Source: Wolfiporia cocos
Lineage: Eukaryota > Basidiomycota > Agaricomycetes > Polyporales > Phaeolaceae
Direction of reading: 5' to 3'
Length of the DNA stretch: 64,000 bases
Assembly: GCA_029448655.1 (NCBI GenBank)
Contig: JACCLO010000008.1
Span: 3,038,001 to 3,102,000 of the forward strand
The notes under the pieces are model-generated. The model was not told where the DNA came from and ran no database searches. It saw nothing but the letters and a program-made list of their open reading frames with translations. Positions 11,939-24,307 of the stretch are shown here, one piece after another (the first letter of the stretch is position 1; every line of letters starts with the position of its first letter). The position numbers and the translations under genes are program-made.

Positions 11939-13189
11939 GTTGGCTGTATTTCTGCGAAGGACGAAAAAAGGGAGGGGAATGGATGAACAGGAGCGTCGTC
12001 AACGCAAGAGATATATCAGGCTCTCGGTATATGTATCATCTTTGGAGCACGTGTTGAGGCAGGTTTGATGCTTGATGAGCTGATTGTAGCCAACAAATCT
12101 GATTGCTGGCTTTAATTAGAGCTGTGCGACTTACGCAGGCTTAGCTTCACGCGAGTCAACTTCTCGACATTTGCTGTTCTCCAGTGCGCTGACCCGGAGA
12201 GTTTCAGTGTACTGCTGATTGTGTCTGCCATGTAATACATACAAATTTCCGATATCCTTCTCACGACGCTACATATGTCACCAGTGGAGCGTTGAACGTT
12301 GATGGACGCCGACGAACCCGCGACTTAAGAATATAAGCGTGCAGTGATTGTAGTAAACGTTTGATGTTGTTTGTGCGTTGCCTATTGCAGTGCGCTTCGT
12401 CACAGTCGTAGCTAGCAACGTCTGGCATTTGAGCAGCCAGATGTGACCCGTTGACCTGTCGGCAACTGATCGATTGCGGACTTGAGCATCGAAGCCATTC
12501 AGTGTGTGGAAATAGCGCGAGCGGCGCCATTGATTTCGGGGCGCGATCGATGTGATGGCGGTGGTTCGTACATAAGGGGTAATTTAGTATTTAGTCGGGA
12601 AGAGGACATGTACCCACCTCAGTTGTTTATACTCAACCGGAAATTGGTCACTGCGAATTGACGAGCGCACGAGGGTGAGCCCGTACGCTGAAGCAGTCCA
12701 GATAAGTCCAGGACACTGTAGGTGGACCAGATAGACAGACCACATCTTCCCATGGATGTTGCGATTTGTGGTCTGCAGCCGCAGCTGATGGCGTGCCCAT
12801 GGCGGACTGATGGCGCGAGGATGGGCAAGCTAGCGGGGAGCTATGGAGTCCATCAGTATATAGGCCGGCTGGAGCGTTGAGGCTCACCAGCAGTTTGTAA
12901 CCTCAGAACGTGTCCTGCTTAGCCTACAATCGGGAATCTAGCCTCGCTGGGCAATTTCCACATGAGATACAACTTGCTCGTTGAGGAAACCCTGCGGCGG
13001 TCGGTTGCATCTCGCCCAGATTTTTAGCGATGCCCATCCTGTAAGGGCTATCGACTGATACGCCATCAAGGCCTGTACGGCGGCGTGAACTGCACGTTGC
13101 TGTATTCTCCTAGGCCATCGCATATATCACGTCCCAACTAATTGGCCGCGATGAACAGCCATTGGCATCTCAATGGGCCGATTAGAGTA
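11939..13189. other. No supported gene; upstream region of the minus-strand DUF6533 gene
   Basis: The first few hundred bases are the presumed promoter of the gene starting at 11,938. Short frames at 12,261-12,530 and 12,619-12,887 (minus) have no recognisable features. Nothing else is seen. Confidence 0.45.
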
Positions 13190-13304
13190 GAGAGGCATGG
13201 ATATAGAGCAGCTTTGCATGTCATCAAATGGATGAAGCTAAAGGTGCAAGAAAGCGGATGACTTCCGCAATCACAGACTTTATAAAGGACTCACCAGTGC
13301 AAGT

Positions 13305-13882
13305 CACAAACGACGCCCTCCTCGAGGCGCATGTTGGTCGCGACTAGCACACGTGAGCTCATTTCTGCCACGACCTTCTGGATTCCCTTTTCCTTGTTTT
13401 ATTCTTTCTCCTCTACGCCTCAGTCCATTAGTTTACCGCGTCAGGGTCATACCACGTGCAGGCCCGGTGGCTTTGAGCAAGCCACTGTCCTGTAGCTAAT
13501 CGCGCCCTTCCGTCCTTTTCCTGTGGGAACGTCGTGCAGAATCGCCGTCGAAGGCTACATTCTACCCTGACCCCTCCTGCCTTTCTCATGCCCGCCTGTA
13601 ATCTCCGTACTACCCGTGCCTCGGCACGACCGCCTTTGTACTTAGCCCACTGCGGCGGGATATAAGTGATAAAAAAAGACCAGCACATGTGACATAGGGA
13701 ATCCCCACACGGTGCGCCCAGCCACCGTCGATGCGTCCTCAAGCCGCATATTCGAGTCGGCGAAAGACCGTTTCATGTTCACGACGGTGCCCTAGTCGGT
13801 GGGCGGGGACACAATCATGTCGGGGCTCTGGCGCTCCCACTCGAATATTCGAGCCTTTTCCGATGCGTATCGGTTCCATCGT
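13305..13882 (-). pseudogene. Oxalate decarboxylase first-exon pseudogene (copy B), split by an insertion
   Basis: The minus-strand reading begins MEPIRIGKGSNI at about 13,882, against MEPKRDGKGSNI in the intact gene. About 20 nt are then deleted, shifting the frame. The Trp of the TDWGTV motif has become a TAG stop, and a 325-bp insertion splits the exon. Sequence matching the splice donor and intron 1 follows to about 13,200, but exons 2-4 are absent. Confidence 0.8.
13357..13681 (+). mobile_element. 325-bp insertion with 11-bp target-site duplication, non-autonomous
   Basis: The insert interrupts the duplicated exon. It is flanked by AGCACACGTGA (13,346-13,356) and AGCACATGTGA (13,682-13,692), one mismatch apart, where the intact gene has a single copy of the site. 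The insert ends near an A-tract (GATAAAAAAAGACC) and has no clear terminal inverted repeat. This fits a SINE-like or processed retroposed sequence more than a DNA transposon. Its only notable frame (13,428-13,742 minus) runs past its edges and looks fortuitous. Confidence 0.55.
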
Positions 13883-14604
13883 ATGCAGGAATGTTCCTAG
13901 ATAAGGGGGAGGGGAGATGAGGAGGGGAAGCGTAGAGGAGTGCCCGCTATATACGAGAGCGCGCTGCACGCCATGACATCATGTCTACACTTGCGCATAT
14001 CGAGGATGTCAGAAATAAGTTGCTCTACAGCTTGTGGATGTCATTGAACTTCACCTCACCGCTGCACACGCATCTTCACGGTCCTGCGCCAGGCTCCATG
14101 TTTGCCTCACCCATGCAGTACTATAGACGTTTCCCACCGGAAATGCTGACGGATATCGAGTCCGATTCTCGGATGGTGGATCAGAGTAGGAGTTCTACTG
14201 CAGATCTGTGGGCGGGGTTTGTGACGGCGAACGATATGTGTGACGATGGGGACATGGGCGCTTCTCAAGCTGTACCACTACTAGGACGCGCGCCTTCTAA
14301 TAACAAGTCGATGTATTTCAAGATAATTAATGACCTGCTGTTATCAGTTCTCGTACTCATCCCCGCTTATGACGACAAGACATGGCTCCTACACAGACAC
14401 CGATGGCTCTCCACGAAGAGACTGGAGTGCGCGCAGGAAATGGGGTCAAGATATCGTTGATGCGCTAATCTGGGATGCTGCTATCAATTGACCCTCAATA
14501 GGTCTCAATGTTTGCTGATGCGATGCACAGTACCGGAGGTTTCCCTTTCCCTTGCTCCTTGCACGCGTAGTTGCTAAACACGCTGCAAATATCAAACCCT
14601 AAAT

Positions 14605-15060
14605 CTTCTCAATCGTTGATGTGGACACCCTGAAGCTCTTGCGCAGCAGCCAATCTGGAACGCCTTGTCCGAATCGTCGGACCTATGGGTGGAAAAATTG
14701 ATATAGAAGGCGCTCCATACAGGCTGGAAGCCCAGCATATTATTGGTTGCTGTAAGTTTTTAAGGCATTGAAAGCTCGTGTATAATAATTCGTACGCCCG
14801 AAAAACATCCTGGACGTGCATGGTGCATACGAGAGTCAAAATCATATCTCATGCCAGTGAGGATGGCGCCTCAGTTGGCTGGTGAGGGCATGACAGTTCT
14901 GGTGTCTCCGATCGGGGGCTGCGTGGAGCCTTGCTGTCTCACTTCGCGACCACGTTAAGATACTCTCAGTGTAGGTCAAATCGTCACTCAATGAAAAGGA
15001 GAGGAGACAACGGAGGGAGGAAGCATAAGGATTGCTCGCTACACGCAAATGGCACGCCAT
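14605..15060 (-). pseudogene. Degraded oxalate decarboxylase copy (B')
   Basis: This is the counterpart of A' at 7,860-8,390. It keeps the exon-2-like block at about 14,625-14,675 (CTTGCGCAGCAGCCAATCTGG) and the exon-1-like block at about 14,870-14,940, followed upstream by sequence resembling the promoter block. There is no usable frame. Confidence 0.55.
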
Positions 15061-15820
15061 GAGATCATGCCTGTAAGTCTGTAGTGATTGTGTACAGTAG
15101 GAATGTTAGGGGCAGATCGCTCCACCGGCAGATGTCAGTGAACATTCCGCAAATAAACGTGAATCCTCACGATCCCGCTGTAGGCCAAGCTGATGCCTTC
15201 TACAAGTTTCGCAAGCATAGAACCTGTCGCTCAATGGTGTTCCGAACATCATAGAGACTACTACGTACATCAGAAGCATGTCAAACTCAATTGTAGGCGA
15301 TAGACGTGGCAGACAAGATATGCCGTGAAAATCAATCAGTAATAGTAGGCTGAGACGTCGAGGGGTGGGTTCTTCTTTCCGAAATCAGTAGGGCGGGTGT
15401 CTGCTACACATCATCGATGCCATCGATCATCATTACATAAAATAGCAAGTGGCTTGGTGGTTGGTGTGCTTACGCTCGTTGATTTCACAACATAGCTTGG
15501 ATCATAGCACACACATAGTACGATGCTGCATTTCTTTCGCCTGCGTTTGGAAGTAGAACTATCGCAGAGATGGTGCATCTTCAGCCTGAACTTACCAGAT
15601 CGATAAATAGACCATGCCTATCACTCAACGTTTCACATGCACAGCCGACCTAATCATTGCCACACAACCGAGAGGCTCAATACATGTCTTCATTACAAAT
15701 CCGGTGTCCCTAGTCACGCGTCACGAGTGGAACTGGCGAAAATTACCTGTCTTGGTAAATCGGCGGCGGGTCAACATCGCGCGGCGTGGCCCACAAACGG
15801 GTTCAAAGCTTCGAAATTTT

Positions 15821-17172
15821 GTGATATGATCTCGCAGTAGAGATACGTCCTGAGAACCCTGCTTATCAGCCGCAAGTAAGCAGACGTCTGAACGAACCCG
15901 GGAATCTAGCACCGACATGCCGAAAGTTCATTTTTCGGCGCTGATGCTAGAGAATGTGAATGTAACTGTCATACCGATAAGAAACGGCCGTGAGTTTAGC
16001 AAATGGTCAGCTTAGCGCATATCATGTGTCATATTGTGGACCCGAGGTCTTCGGTGGCTGTATCCATCACTTACGGCTTCCGTTGCACCGACACTATAAC
16101 TAATTGCATGAAACACCTTCTATGATACTCCGTTATCTCTGTGGTCATCATGCGTTCCGGGCGCTAACAGCATGAGAAGCTTGCGGTCGAACAGGAAGAG
16201 CGTGCTATAAAAGCCAGTGAACGCCAAAGGCCCCTTAAACTGGAGGGACACTGGCGACTGGTACCCTTTCTGCTGCAGATACAATGAGTTCTATATGATG
16301 CATCTCAGCCATGATAGGTCTCATCCTGCCCGGGGCCCTGGTCATTATTGAGGAGCTTACAAGTTCGGGACGAACGAGTGAGCTAAAATCTCATGGCGAC
16401 GCTACGCCCGTCACTTTCCTTTTAGGATTCTGTGTGTAAAATGTGTCTTGATCCGATCTGCCGAAAGTATTCCTAGCTTGTGGCATGCTGACACAATGAC
16501 CCAGCTTGACCATGTGCTGCGGTGACATTTGCCTTCCGTTGATGATTCAAAAATGATATCCATGCGGCTTGAACCAACTTAGGCTTTTACTTCTGTCGAG
16601 AAGTAACAGATAGAGCGAGTGACCTTATCATAGCCATCATACAGAGAATCGGGCTTATCATGCACTATCAACCACTCTCATAGCTAGTATACAGAGACTG
16701 AGAGCGGAATATTATCCCTTGCGGCCTTCGGTCTGGCAGGCAATGATCTAGAGCGTTTAGCAGGTACATTTTACATGCATATATATAGCGTTACAGTCAT
16801 ATAAATCGGTCGTAAATCACCGTCAGTGATCTTCCATGCTTCGATTGCTCATTTATGGCTGACCTTCCGAGTACTAGTCATAAATGTGGTCAGCGCTCTT
16901 CCCTGTATTGCTTCCCTGTATTGCAATTTGTGGCATATCTATACTAATAAAGGGAACTTGTTGATCGCATAATATCACATCGAAAGATGCCTCCGGTGCT
17001 ACTATGAACCATTCATTTGGTATAGTCCCGAGTGGACCCAGAAGGCGGCTAGATTTAGACCCTAGTCTACACAATCCAGCGGTGTCCCCCTGAACTGCTT
17101 ATATAGCCCAGCCGACAGGCATTCTTGCAGCTGGTGTATATCTCTGCCGCTTTGAGATTGTGAAAACCACCC
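15821..17172. other. No supported gene; includes promoter of the second DUF6533 gene
   Basis: Only short frames are present. A 13-bp perfect tandem repeat, CTTCCCTGTATTG, occurs twice near 16,898-16,923. The final 200 bp carry a TATATAGC element near 17,100 and lead to the ATG at 17,173. Confidence 0.45.
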
Positions 17173-18781
17173 ATGTCTGAGTTGCAGTCAAGTTCCTCCC
17201 ATGAAGACATCAGCAGAAGGTAAGCCACCCGGACGCCAACGAGTCCCTCCTAGTGTTTCCGCTAATGCTAGCTATACCCTCAGCCGCATTCGCAGCTATT
17301 ACTCTTTAGGCATTACAAGTGGGTCACACCTGAGATTTTATGATTTCAAACGTCAAATGAGATTCCTGGACAGTGCTGTTATGCTACGATTACCTGTTGA
17401 CTTTCTCTCAGGAGATTCAACATATATGGAAACGTACATTCAGACCAGCAACCGCGATATTCTTACTCAATCGTTATACCTCCTTCATTCATCTGATTGT
17501 TCTGTTCCTTGATCCATCCTGCATCAGCGTCAGCCAGGTACAGTCCAGTGATAGACCTAGAAATGATCCATATTAACCGATCTGTATTCGATATAGAGGT
17601 GCGTAGCATGCTACGTCGACATGGCCGGTGACTGCATGACCAGGTCAGTCGTAAGGTGCAATATACATACGATGCATTTCAAAACCTCCTTTACGTTGTA
17701 TGGGCTTGTGAGTGCCTATGTGCTACAATCATTACATGTGCTCACGTGTTCAAAGTCTTTGCATCGTTGCGTGCATATGCAATGAGTAGAAACGACAAAC
17801 GTATTACTGTTATTGTCTTTCTACTAGGAGTAGCTCCTTGCACTACCACCATTGTGAATGTCTTGCACTCTCAGGTGTATTCCTAGTCTTACTTTGTATA
17901 GTTTAATTACTATCAACAGCCTACTGAGTTTGTGGAGGACATGATCGGATCATGCATGATTATGATCACCACACTCTCACGGTCGAGCTCACAACTGAGG
18001 TGAGCAGTAGAGTTGCACTTACCCCTGATCTTGATGTTGAGATATTTGGTAGGTGTACGATCCATTGCACATTCACTAGTGACCACGCTAAAGACCTATT
18101 CAGTAATAATCGCCACCCGTATTTTTCTCATAGCATCGGATGCTGTGGTCTTCACCTTGACCTATCGCAATGTGTACCGGTACCGAGCTGGGGCCTATCG
18201 AATATCAATCATAGCCCCACTCTCTGCTGTACTATTCAGAAATGGTTCGTGATCTTGATCTTTATTGGATCTTTTGATAAAACATCACACCAAACAGGAG
18301 CTATATACTTCTTGTATGTACCATGCGAACACGTTGTTGTGTTCCAAGGCATGCAATCTGATATATATTTTCAGAGCCATGTTTGGGCTAAACGTGCTAG
18401 ATATTGTAGTATCTAGTACTTTGGTACGAATTATCTTTCACAAAGGTGCACTCCGAGTACAAGCTGACAGGGTGTACAGAGTTTCCTTCCGTCAAATTCA
18501 ACTGATGTGTTCGTTACTTGAATATGCCAATTACCACCACATCTGATTGGTTTGATAGGGTGGTTTCAATTATCTTAACACATTTCTATCTGGATCTTCG
18601 TGAGCAATCGCAAACTGCGAGCCATGTCACAACAACCTCGTCGGATCTATCGACGCTTTACGTGGGGTCGCATGCCATTGATGATATCGGTGCATCGCTG
18701 GAGCATACCGAGGATCAAGGGCAGGAGCAGGGAGAAGTAAATTATGAACTAGATGAGATATCGTATTCAGTTACTCTGTAG
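17173..18781 (+). CDS. DUF6533-type multi-pass membrane protein (copy 2)
   Basis: Exon 1 is 17,173-17,219 (MSELQSSSSHEDIS), exon 2 is a 23-nt micro-exon at 17,296-17,318, and exon 3 starts at 17,374. The junctions are in frame. Exon 3 carries CYDYLLTFSQEIQHIW and FLLNRYTSFIHL, the family N-terminal signature. Later pieces are FASLRAYAMSRNDKRI (about 17,757-17,805) followed by a hydrophobic helix, FLIASDAVVFTLTYRNVYRY (about 18,120-18,180), LSAVLFRNG (about 18,220-18,245), and VVSIILTHFYLDLREQSQ (about 18,560-18,615). An acidic tail ends at 18,781. Gene order and exon phases parallel the copy at 10,290-11,938 but the sequence is diverged. Middle intron boundaries are not all assigned. Localisation is inferred as membrane; function unknown. 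Confidence 0.65.
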
Positions 18782-18879
18782 GGAATCTTACGAGATCCCC
18801 AGAGCAATGTTAGGCACCATTGAAACAATGCGATCGACTCAGTATGTAGACTCCTATTATACTGTCTTAGTGAATGCTA

Positions 18880-19270
18880 AACATATCTCAGATGCTCGTT
18901 ATTGAACGCCCTTACCAATATGTTCGTTGTTAAAAGTGATGCAGGAACAACACGGATAGTATATAGAGTTATTATACTTTTATATACATTGGGATTAGCT
19001 GAAGTTAATGATCTCCGACTTGTTGGGAAATTCTGACGCGCAGTTATATCTCCTAATGTTACATGAAAAGGACGCACCGTCTCTGAGAATAGTCTGTATA
19101 AACAACTTCTTGGGCGTAACAGCTTCATGGAACGAATACTACAACGTCAGCGCAGGCTCAAGGCCCCACTCTTTGCCATCAGAGTTGGCTAAGCTTCCGT
19201 GGCGAAATTATAATCAACAGAAATCTCAAAGTTTTTGCTGCGTCCTGATGTACCGCACATGAAGGCGCAA
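18880..19270. repeat. Diverged repeat paired with 9,140-9,530
   Basis: See the partner segment. Here the copy lies about 100 bp after the stop of the DUF6533 gene. Matching blocks run from the CTCCGACTTG region to GAAATCTCAAAG-like sequence. No coding function is evident. Confidence 0.5.
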
Positions 19271-21776
19271 TTATACGCGTATGATACGTGTGGAAACCGC
19301 GCTGGCAGGATATATCCGAAGTGGGCAGTTTCCCACAAACCATCTGTTGTGGAAAACGATGTATTCTGTAGCTTAAACCATGACTTAAGCCTCAGTTGAC
19401 CCAATTATGGGCCTTCATAACTCTAAATTGATCACTTCTGCTCAGACACCTTCTTCGAAAGAAACTCTGATATCTCCGTGGGCTTGGGTTCCGGGTTCTA
19501 GAAGTGCGAGCGTCCAGTGCTTCTCAGATATCAAGAATGGCTACTGTTTCAATGCAGGCTATAGCACGGGTTGGAATCGATGAATTGAAGAAGATACTTC
19601 TTTCTCTTCAGCACATCAGAGCTGTGATGCAATTTGTATGTGATATATTACGCTGTAGGACCGCACGGTTTACAAGCCGCTTGGGAGCATGCGTGGCTGA
19701 ATCTGAAATGTATCGGCATAGAAAAACGCTTTGTAACCACCTTGACAGTTATGTCTGTACATCATCAGATCACACATAGCCTACCTATACGTTGGATTCG
19801 AAATTGCCTTGTTGAAGGCTACAAAATAGCCACAACCTTACCTACTATTGCGTTTTATCTGCTTCCGACTATAGGAACGAGGGGTGCAAGTGTATATGGG
19901 CGATCTACCCTGGTCTCTGCCATTGCGCTATCGAGGTCGATCGCAGCTCAAGTCAGGCCTTTGGCTGCGAAATTGCCGCTTTCGCATTTCCTACGCATTG
20001 TTTTGTATCTGCATGACACTCATAGCTACATGGGCAAAAGGTACGATCCATGAATTATAAATATGTTACACTTTGTGACGATGGCCCAGACCGATGCCTT
20101 TGCTCCTACAGCTGCGATGAGCTGCTCAGACTATAGTCTAGTCTTGCCTTGTGTTAGTCTCTCACTTATATCATTCAGGTTCCGACTGATCCCAAGGGCT
20201 ACAAGACGTACTGTTCTGTGACTCACGCACTGCCGCTATCGGAAATCCATTATCACTTTTTAATAGAACGCTCATGATAATCCAGTCTTCATCAAAGTAA
20301 CGAGTATCGCTTTATATTATATGAACACCCGCACTTCAGGGGTATCGTGAGCATCAGGAGTACCCTTGCTGTAACCCAGAGAAAATATTAGTTGATTTGT
20401 ATGCACTCTTTACGTTAAACGACAGCGAGCAGTTTTTTGCTGGGTCATGATTTTTATATACACGTAGATCAGGGAAAATTTCACGCAGAACCTCGGGTTA
20501 AGAGTCTGGGGACGTGATCCATGAACGTTGAAAATGAAGTGGGAAGTCAATATATAAAAATTTATACTGAGTATACTCATACATATGCTGAAAGGAACGA
20601 TACATCAAAGTGTGCAGATTTTGTAATTCAGACAAACATATGTTACCAAGAACATCATTCTATACACCACACGAATTTATGCAGTATACGAATTAGTAGA
20701 CTCCAATATCTCTAAATATATTTCACGAGATCCCATGGAGTTCGATCTTGCCCTTTTTCACGTGAGAATACGTTTCCATATGCCCTCATATGCATGAATA
20801 TGACCTAGTACATAAGGACAGATATCACCATCACTTCGATGCTAGCTAATTGAACAGCCCATGGATACTACAGTAGATGGGTACTTTGTTGTATCTTTAT
20901 GTCTATTAGATCTATTAATCCATCAAACCAGAATTTTTATGCAAACATATGGTATGGTATTGTGTGCTTTCATATGCCAATTTCCCACTGGGTTTGATAG
21001 TCCACTCATGCCACATGGAACTGCATCCAGTTTCTCGTCTTATCTGCTCTACGCAACAAAGACATAGACAGCCCCAAGCGGTATAGCTTCATTTTCAATG
21101 ACAGATTGCGCCAAATGGCATGTTTATAGGACGTACGGTCTCACAACGGCGACAGACTAGAACTAGCATCTAGATCTAACTCGTTTGGTGTGCCCCGTGC
21201 CTTGGAAATGTTTGCATACCAGCTTTGCATTGGATATCTGCTGCAATGGAACATCATACTTCAGGGTTCAAACTAACGTTGCGTTACTACTGCAGGTCAT
21301 GAGAACTAGCATGAGTCTTAGTGAGAGCACTCCTTTGATATCTCAATGCCGCGAAATGAGGTTTTCTGATATTTGCAAGATGATGCACTGACAGACATGG
21401 TTTAGCGCGTCCACTTATAGCAGCAGCAGAAGTACAATCAGTACTAGACTATGATACCGCTCTCAGGCGGCAAGCGTCCTGAGTGCTATTTGAACCATAT
21501 TTGCATTGAAATCCTGATCATTGCTTCCCCTCTGATAATCATGTTCGACTTGCAGGTGTACCAGTTTTCCTCCTCAGATGGAGGTAATACTTATACCCGC
21601 AATCTGTTTGGCCTGGAAGCCCTTGTGTGCACATGCGCGTATGTCCTGCCCATCTCCTACTCATCAATCTCCTACTAAACATAAAGCAGGGCTCACGGAA
21701 TGTACTTTTTCCGGGGATGCTGCGCAGTACAATTACCCCACTCCATCAGCGATCAGCACCGCGTACTGGGTGCTGT
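19271..21776. other. AT-rich stretch without a supported gene
   Basis: Frames such as 19,504-19,779, 19,634-20,053, 20,861-21,067 and 21,451-21,678 (plus) lack domain signatures and are typical of AT-rich decayed DNA. The segment ends at the target-site duplication of the solo LTR at 21,777. Confidence 0.45.
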
Positions 21777-22805
21777 TGTCACATGCCAATTTCAAGCCTT
21801 TAGGCACAGTACCTTTTCCGATCATCGAGAGCACCCCTGAGCCTGGAAACCTGACACCTCAGCTAGACCCAAGCCCTACATACGAACCACCACGGGCACT
21901 AGCTAACAGCATCACCAGCCACGCCTAAGAACCCCAGTCCCAGACCACATGTCCTGTCCAACACAAAGCCAGCAAGAGTCACGTGACCCCAACCAAGTAC
22001 GATGAGCCCAGTAGCACCTAACCCAACCAACCCCCTGCTACTTGGACCATACCTCATCAAGTCACAACCACACAGACTCACGGCTAGGACCACATCCACC
22101 CAACCAACTGAACCCTACACCTCCCGTCCCCATGAATCACAGCCATTACTGGCTACACGGTCATTACTGACCAAGGACTCACACCATTACTGGCACGGAC
22201 TATGTACTATATGGACAATGGCCCAGGGAAGGCCTTAAACTTCACAGCGCCCAGGTCTATGAGGAACACCAACCTTGGGCAGCCCTTGTACGGCTGAGAA
22301 CCCTAGCAGTTGCAAGGCGCTATGTACCAATTGCAGCTGATCATGCTCAATCGCCCTACGTCATGCATGGCCTGTACTGGCCAGTCCACATTCCTGGCTA
22401 ACGCCACTCCTCAGTACCAATCCCTTGGGAACCTGGACCACAGATGCCCTGATCATGGACTTAGAACCCCACCATTACCGGCAAACCCCCAATCTACGAG
22501 AACCACCGACTCGGGCTTGATCTGCTACATCACTATGGACATCACTGCTCTAATGCCATTACTGGCTTAGTCACTCTGTGCCTATGGGCAACGTAGCTTA
22601 GACCAATCACACTGCGCCCACTGCCCTTACTGGCCACACAGCATAACATGTACAAATAGTGTAGTATCTATATAAATGCCAGACAGTCTTGAGTGAACCT
22701 CAGACTTGTCTTGGCCTCTTCGGCCTTAGATGCCCTGGACCAGGAAGGCGCCTTTGTGCGAGCCCCCTTCCCCCAGGTGTGTGTCTTAGGTTGTAGTGTG
22801 TGTCA
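21777..22805 (+). mobile_element. Solo LTR, 1,029 bp, target-site duplication GCTGT
   Basis: The element starts TGTCACATGCC, ends TTGTAGTGTGTGTCA, and is bracketed by GCTGT at 21,772-21,776 and 22,806-22,810. It contains TATATAAAT at 22,669 and, 33 bp on, AGACTTGTCTTGG at 22,702, the same start-site-like motif as in the gypsy LTRs. Several copies of CCATTACTGGC lie in the U3 part. No internal region is present, so it arose by LTR-LTR recombination. It is related in its ends, but not in length, to the 371-bp LTRs at 30,291 and 38,090. Confidence 0.85.
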
Positions 22806-22869
22806 GCTGTGCGAGATACATGTGTGCAGCTGCAATTTCTATCTCCAGCCATTGCGTTGAAGGTATCAC

Positions 22870-23395
22870 TGTCACAAGCCAATTTCAAACCTTTAGGCAC
22901 AGCACCTTTTCTGATCATCAAGAGCACCCCCAAAGCTGGGACTTGATGCCTCAGATAGCCCCAAGCTCTACATACAAACCATCCCAGGCACTAGCCACCA
23001 GCATCACCAGCCACGCCTAGAACCCTAGTCCTAGACCACCAGTCCATCCACCCAGTCTAAAAGCCTAGTCACGAAGCCATACAAGCACAACAGAGCATCA
23101 TGAGCCAGCTCATCCTAGCTCAATGAACCCAGCATGGCCATCCAAGACTCATGGCTAGGACCACCAGATGCATCCACCTAAACCAACCATCTCCAACATG
23201 TTGGCAGAATAGGCACGTGGTGAAGCGAGCTGTGCCGCCTGCCCTGAAGTACTAGTGGAGCATACCTTTGCTTGTTTGTACCTAAATACCGAGTGGTAGT
23301 CAGTAATTGACATGGCTGGCTGGACTTTGGCCACCATTTGTCAACATAATGCCCCCCATCTCCATGAACTACAGCCATTACCAGTGCATCAGCAA
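22870..23395 (+). mobile_element. Truncated LTR, 5' part
   Basis: TGTCACAAGCCAATTTCAAA at 22,870 starts a second copy of the LTR family seen at 21,777 and 29,023, beginning 65 bp after the first one ends. Similarity runs to about 23,395 (ACAGCCATTACCAGTGC) and is then lost. The TATA and start-site half is missing, so it is a dead fragment. Confidence 0.65.
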
Positions 23396-24307
23396 AACTA
23401 CAATGGCCTTGATTGCACTTAATTTACTTAATCCAGACAATCAAGGCATGAAGTCACTCAGTTGTTAACAACTTAATCCAGTAGATTCGTTTCTTACATC
23501 AGCAAAAACCCAGGTTATATATATAGAAATTTATATACATACATGTACATATATTCTCTGCATGCACTAAATGGTATCAAAAGTATTGCAGTGCATTGTA
23601 TGCCCACGTCAGGCTCCTACGACATTGCCAATGCTAGCAAGTATTGCAGTGTATATATGATGCATGCTAGAATATAATTCAACATATATATGCGTGCATG
23701 ATTGCGAGTGAATATATTATGCTTTTAACATTGTATGCATTGTAGCTAGGTACAAATGAAACACATGCACATATCTGTTACCAGTGGCCATAAAATATGT
23801 CAGACAGCATGTATTAAACGTAGCAATCAGTCAACCAATACAATGGTCGAGCAAACACACAAATTGATTTAAGCAGGCATCAAGCATATGCAAGGCCACA
23901 TACATCGATATATAATCAGCAAGAATGCGCAACAAATGAACCCAGAGAGTGAATAACAGGGGAAACTGCATAGTGAGCAAGCAGATAGCAGGACTTAATG
24001 TATGGCGGCAATGAGGTGCAAGAGAAAGCTGCAAGTATAGAAGAGTAATGCGGAGAGCATATGTAGAGGGAGTCATCGACATAGCTCAAGTCAGAGAAAT
24101 AGTACAAAGCTGATATTGCAGCGGATGTCACATAGGCGGTGTTGCAATGCGCGCATTGTGATGGGCACGACATTGTGCAGCAAGTTTCTCGGCAAGAGTG
24201 GGGCCGGTATTGTTTACTTGCGGAGCACTAGAGGGTTCCTTCGCACCATAGACCCAGCTAATGTATGGAAGTTATCAGCTATAGTAATGACCATTGGAGA
24301 AGACGTA
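23396..24307. other. Very AT-rich, no supported gene
   Basis: Dense TATATA and ATGCAT runs are seen, especially 23,510-23,760. Overlapping minus-strand frames at 23,831-24,173 have no recognisable features. Confidence 0.5.

Larger units (their letters stand above)
13190..15820. repeat. Segmental duplication, copy B
   Basis: This is the counterpart of 6,722-9,075, in the same order and orientation: intron-1 sequence, first exon, promoter, a decayed second oxalate decarboxylase copy, then unique flank. It is longer mainly because of the 325-bp insertion at 13,357. No frame in it can encode a complete enzyme. Confidence 0.8.

Noticed and set aside
14160..14340. Plus-strand 159-codon frame at 13,981-14,460 as a new gene
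   Set aside because: It lies in the duplicated promoter block; the counterpart at 7.3-7.6 kb has no equivalent open frame, so it is not conserved coding.
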